Shown: in pieces, positions 31,498 to 41,832 of the stretch
Layout of the letters: each line of letters begins with the position of its first letter
Numbering within the stretch: position 1 is the stretch's first letter
Assembly: GCF_000466965.1 (NCBI RefSeq)
Contig: NZ_BATB01000006.1
Coordinates: 56,888-120,887, forward strand
DNA from: Limimaricola cinnabarinus LL-001
GTDB taxonomy: Bacteria; Pseudomonadota; Alphaproteobacteria; Rhodobacterales; Rhodobacteraceae
Reading direction: 5' to 3'
DNA: 64,000 nt
Position numbers and translations under genes: made by a program
Notes under the pieces: model-generated
The model's input: only the letters and a program-made list of their open reading frames with translations
What the model was told of the DNA's origin: nothing
Databases searched by the model: none

Positions 31498-31736
31498 GCG
31501 ATGCGACACCCGTCGGGGAACTGAGCTTCGAGGCGGCGATCAAGGAACTGGAGCAGGTGGTGGGCAAGCTGGAGCGCGGCGATGTCGCGCTCGACGATTC
31601 GATCGCGCTCTACCAGCGGGGCGCCGAGTTGAAGGCGCGCTGCGAAAAGCAGCTCGCCGAGGCCGAGGAGAAGGTTGCGAAGATCACCCAAGCGCCCGAC
31701 GGGCAGGCGCAGGGCACCGCGCCGCTCGATGGCTGA
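31494..31736 (+). CDS. xseB: exodeoxyribonuclease VII small subunit
   Basis: 80-residue helical-hairpin subunit of exonuclease VII, which degrades single-stranded DNA together with XseA (not in the window). The family core is ELSFEAAIKELEQVVGKLE followed by GDVALDDSIALYQRGAELK. Start ATGA overlaps the deacetylase stop, and the end overlaps ispA, a very common xseB-ispA-dxs order in proteobacteria. Confidence 0.95.
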   Translation: MSDATPVGELSFEAAIKELEQVVGKLERGDVALDDSIALYQRGAELKARCEKQLAEAEEKVAKITQAPDGQAQGTAPLDG

Positions 31737-32595
31737 GGGCTTCGGCTCGGCGCTGGCGCAGGCCGGGCGCGAGACGCAGGCACTGCTGCGCGAGCGGCTC
31801 GCGGGTCACGACCTGCCGGTGGCCCGTGCGATGGAGCACGGGGTCATGGGCGGCAAGGGACTGCGCGGCTTCCTCGTGCTCGAAGGCGCGCGGTTGCACG
31901 GCGTGACGCGCGAGGCCGCGCGTCTGCCCGCCGCCGGGATCGAGGCGCTGCACGCCTATTCCCTCGTGCATGACGATCTTCCCGCGATGGATGATGACGA
32001 CCTGCGACGCGGGCAACCGACCGTGCATGTCGCTTGGGACGAGGCGACCGCGATTCTTGCGGGCGATGCGCTGCAAAGCCTCGCCTTCGAGCTTTGTGCC
32101 GATCCGGCGGTGGGACCGCACCGCGCCGATCTGTGCCTGTCGCTCGCACGCGCGGGCGGCATCGCGGGCATGGTCGGCGGGCAGGCACGCGACATCATGG
32201 CCGAAAGCGCCGACGCACCGCTCGATCTCGACCAGATCACCGAGCTGCAGCAGGGCAAGACCGGGGCGCTGATCCGTTGGTCGGCCGAGGCGGGCGCGGT
32301 GATGGCGGGGGCCGATGCGCGTCCGCTGGGGCGTTACGCTGCGGCGCTGGGCCTTGCCTTTCAGATCGCGGACGACATCCTCGACGTGGAGGGCGACGCC
32401 GAAAAGATGGGCAAGGCGCTGCGCAAGGACGCGGGCGCCGGCAAGGCGACCTTCGTGTCGCTGCTCGGGCTCGAAGCCGCCCGGACACGCGCCGCCGAGC
32501 TCATCGAGACGGCTTGCGACGCGCTGTCGCCTTATGGTGCGCAGGCCGGAACCTTGCGCGACGCCGCCCGCTTCGTTATCGCGCGCGACAATTGA
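31729..32595 (+). CDS. ispA: polyprenyl synthetase, farnesyl diphosphate synthase type
   Basis: Chain-elongating prenyltransferase forming farnesyl (or geranyl) diphosphate from IPP and DMAPP. 288 residues from ATG 31729, which lies inside the end of xseB. First aspartate-rich motif [15 protein letters not shown] with the preceding YSLV; second motif [35 protein letters not shown] binds the diphosphate. The bulky residues before the first motif suggest short products (C15). Dxs follows. Confidence 0.93.
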   Translation: MAEGFGSALAQAGRETQALLRERLAGHDLPVARAMEHGVMGGKGLRGFLVLEGARLHGVTREAARLPAAGIEALHAYSLVHDDLPAMDDDDLRRGQPTVHVAWDEATAILAGDALQSLAFELCADPAVGPHRADLCLSLARAGGIAGMVGGQARDIMAESADAPLDLDQITELQQGKTGALIRWSAEAGAVMAGADARPLGRYAAALGLAFQIADDILDVEGDAEKMGKALRKDAGAGKATFVSLLGLEAARTRAAELIETACDALSPYGAQAGTLRDAARFVIARDN

Positions 32596-32611
32596 ACAAA
32601 GGGGGCTCGCC

Positions 32612-34551
32612 ATGACCCAGACGCCGAACCGCCCCGTCACCCCCGTTCTCGACCGGGTGAAGATCCCCGAGGACATGAAGCGGCTGAGCGACGCCGAGCT
32701 CAAGCGCCTCGCCGACGAGTTGCGCGCCGAGACGATCTCGGCGGTGAGCGAGACCGGCGGGCATCTCGGGGCCGGGCTCGGCGTGGTCGAACTGACCGTG
32801 GCGCTGCACGCGGTGTTCGATGCGCCGCGCGACCGGCTGATCTGGGATGTGAGCCATCAGTCCTATCCGCACAAGATCCTCACAGGACGGCGCGACCGCA
32901 TCCGGACCCTGCGCCAAAAGGATGGTCTTTCGGGCTTCACCAAGCGGTCCGAAAGCCCCTACGACCCCTTCGGCACGGCGCATAGCTCGACCTCGATCTC
33001 GGCGGCGCTGGGCATGGCGGCGGCGCGCGACCTGGGCGGGCGCGGGCTCGAGGGCGAGAGCGTCGGCGACTGCATCGCGGTGATCGGCGACGGCGCGATG
33101 AGCGCTGGCATGGCCTATGAGGCGATGAACAACGCGGGCCATCTGGGCAAGCGGATGATCGTCATCCTCAACGACAACGAGATGAGCATCGCGCCGCCCG
33201 TGGGCGCGATGTCCTCCTATCTCTCGCGGCTCTATGCAGGGGCGCCGTTCCAGGAATTCAAGGCTCTGGCCAAGGGAGCCGTCAGCTTCCTGCCGCCGCC
33301 GTTCCAGGAGGGGGCCAAGCGCGCCAAGGATGTGTTCAAGCACATGACCGTCGGCGGCACGTTGTTCGAGGAGCTGGGGTTTTCCTATATCGGGCCGATC
33401 GACGGGCACGACATGGAGCAGCTTCTGTCGGTGCTGCGCACGGTCAAATCGCGCGCCGACGGGCCGATCCTGATCCACGCGATCACCAAGAAGGGCAAGG
33501 GTTATGCCCCGGCCGAGGCTGCCTCAGATAAAGGTCACGCCACCGCCAAATTCGACGTGATCTCGGGTGAGCAGGCCAAGGCCAAGAGCAACGCGCCATC
33601 CTATACATCGGTGTTTTCGGAAAGCCTGATCAAGGCAGCGGAGAAGGACGACAAGATCGTCGCGGTGACGGCGGCGATGCCCGACGGCACGGGGCTGGCG
33701 CGGTTCATGGACCGCTATGCCAGCCGATGCTTCGATGTCGGCATTGCCGAGCAGCACGCCGTGACCTTCGCCGCCGGTCTCGCGGCGGGCGGCATGAAGC
33801 CGTTCTGCGCGATCTATTCGACCTTCCTGCAGCGTGGCTATGATCAGGTCGTGCACGACGTGGCGATCCAGCGGCTGCCGGTGCGCTTCGCGATCGACCG
33901 CGCAGGATTGGTGGGTGCCGATGGCGCGACCCATGCGGGCAGCTTCGACGTAGGCTTCATGGCCAACCTGCCGGGCATGGTAGTGATGGCCGCCGCGGAT
34001 GAGGGCGAACTTGCACGCATGGTCGTCACGGCGGCGGCGCATGACGAAGGCCCCATCGCCTTCCGCTTTCCGCGTGGCGAAGGCGTCGGCGTCGAGATCC
34101 CGGTCGAAGCCGAACCGCTCGAGGTCGGCAAGGGCGCATGGTGCGGGAGGGAAGCCGCGTGGCGCTTCTTTCCTTCGGCACGCGGTTGTCCGAGGTGGTC
34201 AAGGCCGCCGAGGCGCTCACGGCGCGCGGCATCACGCCCAGCATCGCCGATGCGCGATTCGCCAAGCCGCTGGACCGCGAGATGATCCTGAAGCTGGCAG
34301 CGGATCACGAGGCGCTGATCACCATCGAGGAGGGGGCTGTCGGCGGCTTCGGCAGCCATGTGGCGCAGCTTCTCTCCGACGAGGGTGTGTTCGACCGGGG
34401 GCTGAAGTTCCGCTCCATGGTGCTGCCCGACATCTTCATCGATCAGGCGAGCCCCTCGGACATGTACGAGACTGCCGGTCTGTCCGCACGGCATATCGAG
34501 GAAAAGGTGCTCTCGGTGCTCGGCGTCGAGGTGATCGGCAAGCGCGCCTGA
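32612..34551 (+). CDS. dxs: 1-deoxy-D-xylulose-5-phosphate synthase (frameshifted at 34135)
   Basis: Thiamine-diphosphate enzyme for the first step of the MEP isoprenoid pathway. Start ATG 32612 ([16 protein letters not shown]). ThDP/Mg site [16 protein letters not shown], the conserved [16 protein letters not shown] and [13 protein letters not shown], and the [17 protein letters not shown] transketolase core are intact. The frame fails after EPLEVGKG; the other frame continues [17 protein letters not shown] to the normal end [16 protein letters not shown] and EEKVLSVLG. One missing C at 34135/34136 joins them (646 residues). A normal, probably essential gene, so the break is likely an assembly error. 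Confidence 0.95.
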
Positions 34552-34557
34552 AGGATA

Positions 34558-34591
34558 CCGCCGCGCGGGGCATCGAGCCCCCGCGCGGCGG
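34558..34591 (+). terminator. hairpin between convergent dxs and the epimerase-like gene
   Basis: A perfect 13-bp stem CCGCCGCGCGGGG with CCCCGCGCGGCGG and an 8-base loop, 7 bp after the dxs stop. There is no real T-run on either strand. Placement between convergent genes suggests a bidirectional terminator. Confidence 0.55.
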
Positions 34592-34602
34592 GCTGCCGCG
34601 GA

Positions 34603-35457
34603 TCAGTCCGCGGCTTCGGCGCGCAACAGCGCGGCCAGCCCCGAGCGGTAATCGGGGTGGATCAGCGTCACCTTCAGCTCGTCCTTGATCCGGTCGTTCC
34701 GCACCTTCTTCGATTCGGCATAGAAGCTGCGCGCCATCGGCGTCATCTCGGCCTCTTCGAAGGGCACCTCCTGCGGCACCGGCAGGCCGAGCAGCTCGGC
34801 GGCATGGGCGATGACCTCTTGCGGCGGGGCCGGGTCGTCGTCGCACAAATTGTAGGTCGCACCGGTGTGGGGTCGGTCGATGCTCGCCTTGAGCACCTGT
34901 GCAATGTCATCCACATGGATGCGGCTGAAGACCTGCCCCTGTTTCACGATGCGTCGGGCCGTGCCCTGCCGCACCTTCTCGAACGGGCCGCGCCCAGGGC
35001 CGTAGATGCCGGCAAGCCGGAAGACATGCAGCGGCAGGCCGGGGATCGCCCGCCACGCCGCTTCGGCCCCGACGCGCGCCTGCCCGCGCTTCGTCGCGGG
35101 GCGCAGCTCGCTCTCCTCGTCGACCCAGCCGCCGTCGCGGTCGCCATAAACGCCGGTCGTCGAGAGGTAGCCGACCCATGCGAAGCGCTTCGCACGCGCG
35201 GCGATGGCATCCTGCCAGTCGCGCAGCACCGGGTCACCATCGGCATCGGGCGCGGCGGAGATCAACAGATGCGTCGCAGCATCAAGCGCCGGTATGAGAT
35301 CGCCGCCGGGCCAGATCACCGGCTCCACTCCTTCGGCGCGCAAAGCTTCGACCCTGTCGGGCGAGCGGGTGGTGCCGATGACGCGCCAGTCCTCGGGCAA
35401 CAGGCGGGTGAGCGCGCGGGCCGAGTAGCCGTGGCCGAAGGAGAGAAGCGTGGTCAT
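34603..35457 (-). CDS. SDR family NAD(P)-dependent protein, YeeZ-like
   Basis: 284-residue extended-SDR/epimerase-fold protein. The N-terminal LLSFGHGYSARALTRLL replaces the classical GxxGxxG with GHGYSAR, as in the YeeZ family. The active-site region is YLSTTGVYGDRDGGWV with the conserved Tyr. RLAGIYGPGRGPFEKVR and SRIHVDDIAQVLKASI follow standard epimerase order. Substrate not known. It converges on dxs across a hairpin. Confidence 0.87.
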   Translation of the reverse strand: MTTLLSFGHGYSARALTRLLPEDWRVIGTTRSPDRVEALRAEGVEPVIWPGGDLIPALDAATHLLISAAPDADGDPVLRDWQDAIAARAKRFAWVGYLSTTGVYGDRDGGWVDEESELRPATKRGQARVGAEAAWRAIPGLPLHVFRLAGIYGPGRGPFEKVRQGTARRIVKQGQVFSRIHVDDIAQVLKASIDRPHTGATYNLCDDDPAPPQEVIAHAAELLGLPVPQEVPFEEAEMTPMARSFYAESKKVRNDRIKDELKVTLIHPDYRSGLAALLRAEAAD

Positions 35458-35481
35458 GCGCCTTATGTGCCCGATGCGCGG

Positions 35482-35892
35482 TCAGGGGTCCAGAAGCGCC
35501 AGCGTCTTGGCGTCGGGGCTGTCATAGAACGCTTCGATGAGCCGCGCGAACACCGGGTCGGCACCCGGCTGAGCGGCAAAGAGCGTGGCGCTGCTGCGCA
35601 GCTTGAGCGCGTCGATGCCGCCGAGGATGTCCTCGGGGGCGCGTCCCTCATGGGCGAGCATGGCGTGGCTGATCTCGACAAGACGAGGGCCGAGGATGGG
35701 ATGGGCCAGATAGGCGCGCGCCTCGGCGGCCCCGTCGATGCCATAGTGCTGCGCCATGGGCGAATGGCCGAGGCCGCGCAGCTGCGGCCAGATGTACCAC
35801 ATCCAATGGCTGCGCTTGCGGCCCGCCTCGATTTCGGACAGCGCCGTCGCATAGCTGCCCTCCTGCGCCTCGATGAACCGCGCGAGGCTCAT
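35482..35892 (-). CDS. DUF1810 domain-containing protein
   Basis: 136-residue helical protein of the DUF1810 (calpastatin-like) family, usually about 140 residues. Diagnostic segments: RFIEAQEGSYATALSEIEAG, KRSHWMWYIWPQLRGLG, YLAHPILGPRLVEISHAML and FGSLDALKLRSS-like GIDALKLRSSATLF. ATG 35892 overlaps the topoisomerase stop by four bases, so they are cotranscribed. The function of the family is unknown; bacterial members are related to ADP-ribosylation-linked proteins by domain association only. Confidence 0.88.
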   Translation of the reverse strand: MSLARFIEAQEGSYATALSEIEAGRKRSHWMWYIWPQLRGLGHSPMAQHYGIDGAAEARAYLAHPILGPRLVEISHAMLAHEGRAPEDILGGIDALKLRSSATLFAAQPGADPVFARLIEAFYDSPDAKTLALLDP

Positions 35893-36869
35893 GACAAAAG
35901 CCTCAGCAGGGCCCTCTCGGCCTGCCGCAGTCCCGCCGTCTCGGGGAGGTCTTCGAGCAGGGCAGCGCGCTCCTCGGGGTCGGTGTCGTGTAGGGCGATG
36001 ACCTTGGGGTGGATGTAGCTGTTGCGCGCGATGGTCGGCGTGTTGGAAAGCCGCTCCGCGGCGGCCTCGCTCATGCCCTTGATGGTAAGCGCCTCGTCCG
36101 ACAACGCACGGGCCAGCGCCACCTCGGAGCCCGCCCATGTGCGAAAGGTCTTGGCGGTGATGTGGTCCGAGCCGGTGATCTCGGCCAGCCGGTCGTTGAC
36201 CTGCCCCGAGGAGACGCCATGCGGGGTGCCGTCCTCATCGACCCAGCCGATGAGCTGCCTGCCCGGCAGGTCGTGCAACTCGCCCAGCACCTTCATCAGG
36301 CGGCGGTCCCTGAGGTGGCGGTCCACCTTCTTGTTGCCCTTGGCGGTGTAGCGCAGACGCAACTCGTCTTCGTCGAGCCGGATGTGCCGCCCCGTCAGGG
36401 TCGTGGCGCCATAGGTGCGGTTCTCGGCGGCGTATTCAGGGTTGCCCACGCGGATCGACACCCGGTCGATCAATGCCAGCACGGCGGCGATGGCAAAGTC
36501 GAGCTCCCCCGCCTCACCCGACAGGTCGCGGCGGATGCGGCGGCGGATCGCGGGAAGCGCCTCGCCGAACTCCGCGAGATGGTCGAACTTGTGCGCCTCG
36601 CGCCAAGCACGCCAGTCGGGGTGATAGCGGTACTGCTTGCGGGTGCGTGCGTCGAGGCCGGTGGCCTGCAAATGGCCCTGCCGCTTGGGACAGATCCAGA
36701 CGCTTTCATAGGCGGGTGGCACCGCGAGCGCGTCGAGGCGACGACGCTCGGCCCCGCGCGCGATGGTGGTGCCGTCGGGGGCGGTATAGGTGAACCCGCG
36801 CCCGCAGCGTCGGCGGGTGATGCCGGGTTCTGAATCGGGATAATAGACGAGCTGGGCGGGGGGCGGCAT
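35889..36869 (-). CDS. bacterial DNA topoisomerase IB
   Basis: 326-residue type IB topoisomerase of the bacterial, poxvirus-like class. It relaxes supercoils through a 3'-phosphotyrosine. The N-terminal domain has YYPDSEPGITRRRCGRGFTY and CPKRQGHLQATGLDARTRKQ. The catalytic residues appear in RVGNPEYAAENRTYGATTL (first Arg), YTAKGNKK (Lys), TAKTFRTWAGS (second Arg) and ARNSYIHPKV (nucleophile Tyr). Start ATG 36869. It precedes and overlaps DUF1810. Confidence 0.92.
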   Translation of the reverse strand: MPPPAQLVYYPDSEPGITRRRCGRGFTYTAPDGTTIARGAERRRLDALAVPPAYESVWICPKRQGHLQATGLDARTRKQYRYHPDWRAWREAHKFDHLAEFGEALPAIRRRIRRDLSGEAGELDFAIAAVLALIDRVSIRVGNPEYAAENRTYGATTLTGRHIRLDEDELRLRYTAKGNKKVDRHLRDRRLMKVLGELHDLPGRQLIGWVDEDGTPHGVSSGQVNDRLAEITGSDHITAKTFRTWAGSEVALARALSDEALTIKGMSEAAAERLSNTPTIARNSYIHPKVIALHDTDPEERAALLEDLPETAGLRQAERALLRLLS

Positions 36870-37075
36870 GACAGGTCTCCTCGGGCGTGCAACGCGGCAT
36901 GGGCTGGGGCCGTTCCGAAGGGTGCGATCACACTCTCGCGCGGGGGCTGCGCACCTCATTCCTCAAATGCGCATGGAACGGGGGTGGAGCCGCCCCGCCG
37001 TCACGGCGCTTTGCAGCTTTCCCATCCCGCCGGGCCGGGGTTGCGGCGGCTGGTTCATTGGTATGAAATTCGAAG

Positions 37076-38875
37076 ATGGAACATGCCATCAGATCTTGGG
37101 CCGAAGCTGCCCCCCGCCTCGTCGCCGTGGCCGCGGGCCGCGAAGCCGCCGATCTCGTGATCCGTGGCGGCCGTCTGGTGAACGTGCAGAGCCGCGAGAT
37201 CCTCGACGGTTGGGAGGTGGCGGTGGCCGAAGGGCGGTTCGCCTATGTCGGCCCGGATGCGAGCCATTGCATCGGCGAGGGGACGAAGGTGGTGGATGCC
37301 GCCGATCGTTACCTGATCCCCGGCCTGATCGACGCGCATATGCATATCGAGAGCGGTATGCTCACCCCAGCCGAATTCGCCGCCGCCGTGATCCCGCATG
37401 GTACGACGACCATGTTCACCGACCCGCACGAGATCGCCAACGTGCTGGGCCTTGAAGGGGTGCGGATGATGCATGATGAGGCGCTGATGCAGCCCGTCAA
37501 CATCTTTACCCAGATGCCGTCCTGCGCGCCATCGGCACCGGGGCTGGAGACCACGGGCCACGAGATCAGCCCCGAGGACGTGGCCGAGGCGATGGTTTGG
37601 CCCGGCATCGTGGGTCTGGGCGAGATGATGAACTATCCCGGCGTCGTCGCAGGCGATCCCAAGATGCTCTCGGAGATCGCGGCCACCATGCGCGCGGGCA
37701 AGACCGTGGGCGGGCACTACGCGAGCCCCGACCGGGGCGTGCCGTTCCACGCCTATGTCGCGGGGGGTCCCGCCGACGACCACGAAGGCACGCGCGAGAG
37801 CGACGCCATCGACCGGGTGCGGCAGGGCATGCGCTCCATGCTGCGATTGGGCAGCGCGTGGTACGACGTGAAGAGCCAGATCACCGCCGTCACCGAAAAG
37901 GGTCTCGACCCGCGCAACTTCGTGCTGTGCACCGATGACTGTCATTCCGGGACGCTGGTGAATGACGGCCACATGGACCGGGTGGTGCGCCACGCGATCG
38001 AATGCGGCTGCGCGCCTTTGGTGGCGCTGCAGATGGCGACGATCAACACGGCCACGCATTTCGGCATGGAACGCGAGCTGGGCAGCATCGCGCCGGGGCG
38101 GCGGGCCGACGTGATCCTGACCTCGGATCTGGAGGCGTTGCCGATCGAGACGGTCTTCGCGCGCGGGGTGCTGGTGGCCGAGAATGGTGATCTGCGTGTC
38201 ACATGCCCGCATTACGACTGGCCCGAGCGCGCGCGGCGGACCGTGCATCTGGGCCGGGAGTTGAAGGCGGATGATTTCAGGCTGGCGGCGCCCGACGGGG
38301 CCGAGACGGTGCGGGCGCGGGTGATCGGCGTGGTCGAGAACCAAGCCCCGACCAAGGCGCTGGTACGCGAGCTGCCCGTCGATGAGGGCAGCGTGATGCC
38401 CGAAGGCCCGGTCGCGCGGATTGCTCTGGTGGAGCGGCACCGCGGCACCGGCGGCGTGGTGAACGGCTTCGTCGAGGGCTTCGGCTATGAAGGCCGCATG
38501 GCGATCGCCTCGACCGTGGCGCATGACAGCCACCACATGATCGTCGTCGGCACCGATGCCGCGATGATGGCGAAAGCCGCGAACCGGCTCGGAGAGGTCG
38601 GCGGCGGCGTCACGGTCTGGCGCGACGACGCGGAGCGCGCGCTGGTGCGGCTGCCGATCGCGGGGCTGATGTCGGACGCGCCCGCGCGCGAGGTGGCCGC
38701 CCAAGCCGACGCCATGGTCGCGGCGATGCGCGACACTGGCTGCACGCTCAACAACGCCTACATGCAGCACTCGCTGCTCGCGCTCGTGGTGATCCCCGAG
38801 CTGCGCATATCGGATCTGGGGCTGGTGGACGTCACCCGCTTCGAGATCACGGGACCATTCGAAGGACAGGACTGA
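37076..38875 (+). CDS. ade: adenine deaminase
   Basis: Amidohydrolase-superfamily enzyme converting adenine to hypoxanthine and ammonia, 599 residues. The metal-binding motif DAHMHIESGMLTPAEF and DPHEIANVLGLEG are diagnostic, with DDCHSG supplying the last metal ligand. The N-terminal DLVIRGGRLVNVQSREIL is the beta-sandwich entry; the C-terminal adenine-deaminase domain includes HDSHHMIVVGTDAAMM. The 206-bp gap to the divergent topoisomerase holds no feature I can name. AMP nucleosidase follows after 5 bp. Confidence 0.95.
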   Translation: MEHAIRSWAEAAPRLVAVAAGREAADLVIRGGRLVNVQSREILDGWEVAVAEGRFAYVGPDASHCIGEGTKVVDAADRYLIPGLIDAHMHIESGMLTPAEFAAAVIPHGTTTMFTDPHEIANVLGLEGVRMMHDEALMQPVNIFTQMPSCAPSAPGLETTGHEISPEDVAEAMVWPGIVGLGEMMNYPGVVAGDPKMLSEIAATMRAGKTVGGHYASPDRGVPFHAYVAGGPADDHEGTRESDAIDRVRQGMRSMLRLGSAWYDVKSQITAVTEKGLDPRNFVLCTDDCHSGTLVNDGHMDRVVRHAIECGCAPLVALQMATINTATHFGMERELGSIAPGRRADVILTSDLEALPIETVFARGVLVAENGDLRVTCPHYDWPERARRTVHLGRELKADDFRLAAPDGAETVRARVIGVVENQAPTKALVRELPVDEGSVMPEGPVARIALVERHRGTGGVVNGFVEGFGYEGRMAIASTVAHDSHHMIVVGTDAAMMAKAANRLGEVGGGVTVWRDDAERALVRLPIAGLMSDAPAREVAAQADAMVAAMRDTGCTLNNAYMQHSLLALVVIPELRISDLGLVDVTRFEITGPFEGQD

Positions 38876-38880
38876 ACGAG

Positions 38881-40355
38881 ATGGAGAAGACGCTGAAGAT
38901 CGAGACCCCCCCGCTCCCCGCCGCCGAGGCCTTCACCGATCCCGAAGCGGCGCTGGCGCGGCTCAGGGAGATCTACGACGGCGCCTCGCGCTTTCTATGC
39001 GAGAAATTCACCGAAACGCTGAAGGGCGGCGTGCCGGAGACGCGGTTTCGCGCCTTCTATCCCGAGATCCGGTTTTCCACCGCGACCTTCGCACAGGCCG
39101 ACAGTCGGCTGAGCTTTGGCCATGTGGCCGAGCCGGGCACCTATGCCACCACCGTCACCCGGCCCGGGCTGTTCGGCAATTACCTCAAGCAGCAGATGCG
39201 CCTGCTGATCGAGAACCACGGCGTGCCGGTCGTGATCGGCGCCTCCGAGACGCCTATGCCGGTGCATTTCGCCGTGGCCAACGACTCCTCCGTGACGGTG
39301 CCGCAGGACGGGGCGATGGATTTTCATCTGCGCGACGTGTTCGACGTGCCGGATCTCTCGACCACGCATGACGACATCGTCAACGGCAACGGCTTCACTT
39401 ATCCCGACGGGGCACGGCCCCTGGCCCCCTTCACGGCGCAGCGCATCGACTATTCGCTGGCCCGGCTCGCGCATTACACCGCGACCGACCCGCAGCATTT
39501 CCAGAACCACGTGCTGTTCACCAACTACCAGTTCTATGTCGAGGAATTCGAGGCCTATGCACGCCACGTGCTGGCCGATCCCGAGAGCGGCTACACCAGC
39601 TTTGTCGGGCCGAACAATCAGGTGATCACCGATCCCGAAGGCGCGATGCACATCCCCGCCAAGATGCCGCAGATGCCGACCTATCACCTCAAGCGGGCGA
39701 ACGGGCAGGGGATCACGCTGGTCAATATCGGCGTCGGGCCGTCCAACGCCAAAACCGCGACCGACCACATCGCGGTGCTGCGCCCGCATGCCTGGCTGAT
39801 GGTCGGGCACTGCGCGGGGCTGCGCAATTCGCAGCGTCTGGGCGATTTCGTTCTGGCGCATGGCTACCTGCGCGAGGATCACGTGCTCGATGACGACCTG
39901 CCGGTCTGGGTCCCGATCCCGGCGCTGGCCGAGATCCAGATCGCGCTCGAGGAGGCGGTGGAGCAGGTCACGGCGCTTGAGGGCTATGATCTCAAGCGGA
40001 TCATGCGCACCGGCACCGTGGCGACCATCGACAACCGCAACTGGGAGTTGCGCGACCAGTCCGGCCCGGTGCAGCGTCTGTCGCAGTCGCGGGCCGTGGC
40101 GCTCGACATGGAAAGCGCCACCATCGCGGCCAACGGCTTCCGCTTCCGAGTGCCCTACGGCACGCTGCTCTGCGTTTCCGACAAGCCGCTGCATGGCGAG
40201 CTGAAGCTGCCGGGCATGGCGTCGGATTTCTACAAGACGCAGGTGGCGCGCCACCTGATGATCGGGATCCGGGCGATGGAGCGGCTGCGCGAAATGCCGC
40301 TGGAGCGCATTCACAGCCGCAAACTGCGTAGCTCGAAGAGACGGCTTTTCTCTGA
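38881..40355 (+). CDS. amn: AMP nucleosidase (frameshifted at 40333)
   Basis: Hydrolyses AMP to adenine and ribose-5-phosphate. It resembles the E. coli Amn enzyme, with an N-terminal regulatory domain and a C-terminal phosphorylase fold (GVGPSNAKTATDHIAVLRPH, VGHCAGLRNSQRLGDF, ALDMESATIAANGFRF, DKPLHGELKLPGMASDFYK). The family ending HSRKLRSFEETAF is broken to HSRKLRSSKRR by loss of one T at 40333. Restoring it gives RSFEETAFL and a stop at 40353-40355 (491 residues). Uncorrected, the frame would run on to 40476 through the hup leader. It begins 5 bp after ade. Confidence 0.93.
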
Positions 40356-40487
40356 AACCCGCCGATACCGCAAGGAAACATCGGTTTTTGCTTGCATTGG
40401 CGATTGTTTCATTGTGGGTCTAGGCAACACGTTGCGCCAAGCGGCGCAGGAATACGCCCCAAGCGGGCTGTGGTAAGGAGACCTGGA

Positions 40488-40777
40488 ATGGCCAAACCGA
40501 TGACCAAGGCGCAGCTCGTCAGCGCCATCGCCGACGAGACCGGCGGCGACAAGAAATCCGCCGGCGCCCATCTGGACGCGCTGGTCGCCATCATCACCCG
40601 CGAAGTGTCGCAGGGCGGCGCCGTGACCCTGCCGAACGTCGGCAAGATCTACTGCCGCGAGCGCCCCGAGCGCATGGTCCGCAACCCCGCGACGGGCGAG
40701 CAGATCAAGAAGGACGCCGACAAGGTGGTCAAGATGACCATTGCCAAGCGCTCAAGGACAGCGTCAACGAGGAGTGA
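40488..40777 (+). CDS. hup: HU family DNA-binding protein (frameshifted at 40748)
   Basis: Nucleoid protein of the HU/IHF family, 96 residues after correction. MTKAQLVSAIADETGGDKK, AIITREVSQGGAVTLPNVGK and the arm region RERPERMVRNPATGEQIKK are typical, with a C-terminal KMTIAKALKDSVNEE tail. The sequence as given reads IAKRSRTAS after loss of one G at 40748/40749. ATG 40488 has AAGGAGA at ideal distance. The ~130-bp gap upstream includes TTGCTTGC at 40388-40395 but no clear promoter pair. Confidence 0.9.
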
Positions 40778-40817
40778 TCCTCGATGCGCCGCGGCCTTGC
40801 GGTGCGGACGAAATGAC

Positions 40818-40850
40818 GAAAGGGTCGCCCCGAGGGGCGGCCCTTTCTCG
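40818..40850 (+). terminator. intrinsic terminator after hup
   Basis: AAAGGG-T-CGCCCC, loop GA, GGGGCG-G-CCCTTT, followed by CTCGTTT. It lies 40 bp after the hup stop. Confidence 0.75.
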
Positions 40851-40884
40851 TTTCTGCCCGCTCGATGCTGCCGGGAGGTTGTCG

Positions 40885-41832
40885 ATGGATGTCAGGTCAC
40901 TCGCACTCGGGCTCGCCTTCGCGCTGATGTGGTCGTCGGCCTTCACCTCGGCGCGGGTGGTGGTTGCCCATGCGCCGCCGCTCACCGCGCTGACGCTGCG
41001 GTTTCTGGCCTCCGGTGTCATCGCGATCGGCATCGCGCTGATGCTGCGCCAGACCGCACGGCTCAGCCGGGCGCAGTGGCGCGGCGTGGTGATCTTCGGT
41101 CTGTGCCAGAACGCGCTCTATCTGGGGCTGAACTTCGTGGCGATGCAGTGGATCGGCGCGTCGGTCGCCTCGATCATTGCCTCGACCATGCCGCTTCTGG
41201 TGGCATTGATCGGCTGGGTGGTGCTGCGCGACCGGCTGCCGCCCGTGGCGGCGATCGGGCTGCTGGCGGGTTTTGCCGGCGTGGCGATCATCATGGGCGG
41301 ACGCATGGCGGGCGGCCTCGACCTCGTTGCGGTCGCTCTGTGCGGCGTGGCGGCGCTGGCGCTGGCCACGGCGACGCTCGTGGTGCGCGGCGCGGCGTCG
41401 GGCGGCAACCTGATGATGGTCGTCGGATTGCAGATGCTGGTCGGCGCGGCGGCGTTGCTGCCACCGGCGCTGATCTTCGAAAGCTGGGCGGTGACATGGT
41501 CGTGGCCACTCGTCGTGGCCTTCAGCTACACCGTGCTGGTGCCAGGCGTGCTGGCGACGCTGGTGTGGTTCGTGCTGGTCGAACGGATCGGCGCGGTGAA
41601 GGCGGCGACCTTCCATTTCCTCAACCCGGTGTTCGGGGTCGTGATCGCCGCCGTTCTTTTGGGTGAGGCGCTGGGCACGACCGATGCGCTGGGCGTGGCG
41701 GTGGTGGCGGCGGGCATCCTCGCCGTGCAGCTGGCGCGGCGGCCATCGGCCACAATCGGCGCATCGCGAAACCCGGTGGAACAGCCGGGCGGGGCTGTTG
41801 GTTTTACTTCCGAGACAGCACAGGAGGACATC
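40885..41832 (+). CDS. DMT (EamA) family transporter, no stop before the next gene
   Basis: Inner-membrane transporter with about ten helices in two EamA repeats (LGLAFALMWSSAFTSARVVV first; VALCGVAALALATATLVVRG second). PLTALTLRFLASGVIAIG is the family signature, and VLVERIGAVKAATFHFLNPVFGV is typical of the YedA/RhaT-like end. ATG 40885 has GGGAGG upstream. The transporter should end near residue 290 (VQLARRP). Instead the frame continues through a terminator-like hairpin and the ribosome binding site of the PRC-barrel gene without any stop, and ends only at 42189. Substrate unknown. Confidence 0.8.
41780..41805 (+). terminator. hairpin with T-run between the DMT transporter and the PRC-barrel gene
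   Basis: AACAGCC (41780-41786), loop GGGCGG, GGCTGTT (41793-41799), then GGTTTT. It looks like an intrinsic terminator, which implies this stretch is not meant to be coding. Confidence 0.55.

Noticed and set aside
32612..34551. Programmed ribosomal frameshift in dxs, ilvE or amn
   Set aside because: The sites share no slippery heptamer or stimulatory structure, and all are explained by the same one-base loss in runs.
37055..38770. 571-codon antisense frame over adenine deaminase
   Set aside because: Same reason: composition is that of the complement of a real gene and no motifs appear.
40360..40487. C-terminal extension of AMP nucleosidase by ~40 residues
   Set aside because: The normal ending is restored by one T at 40333; the extra residues would translate the hup leader.
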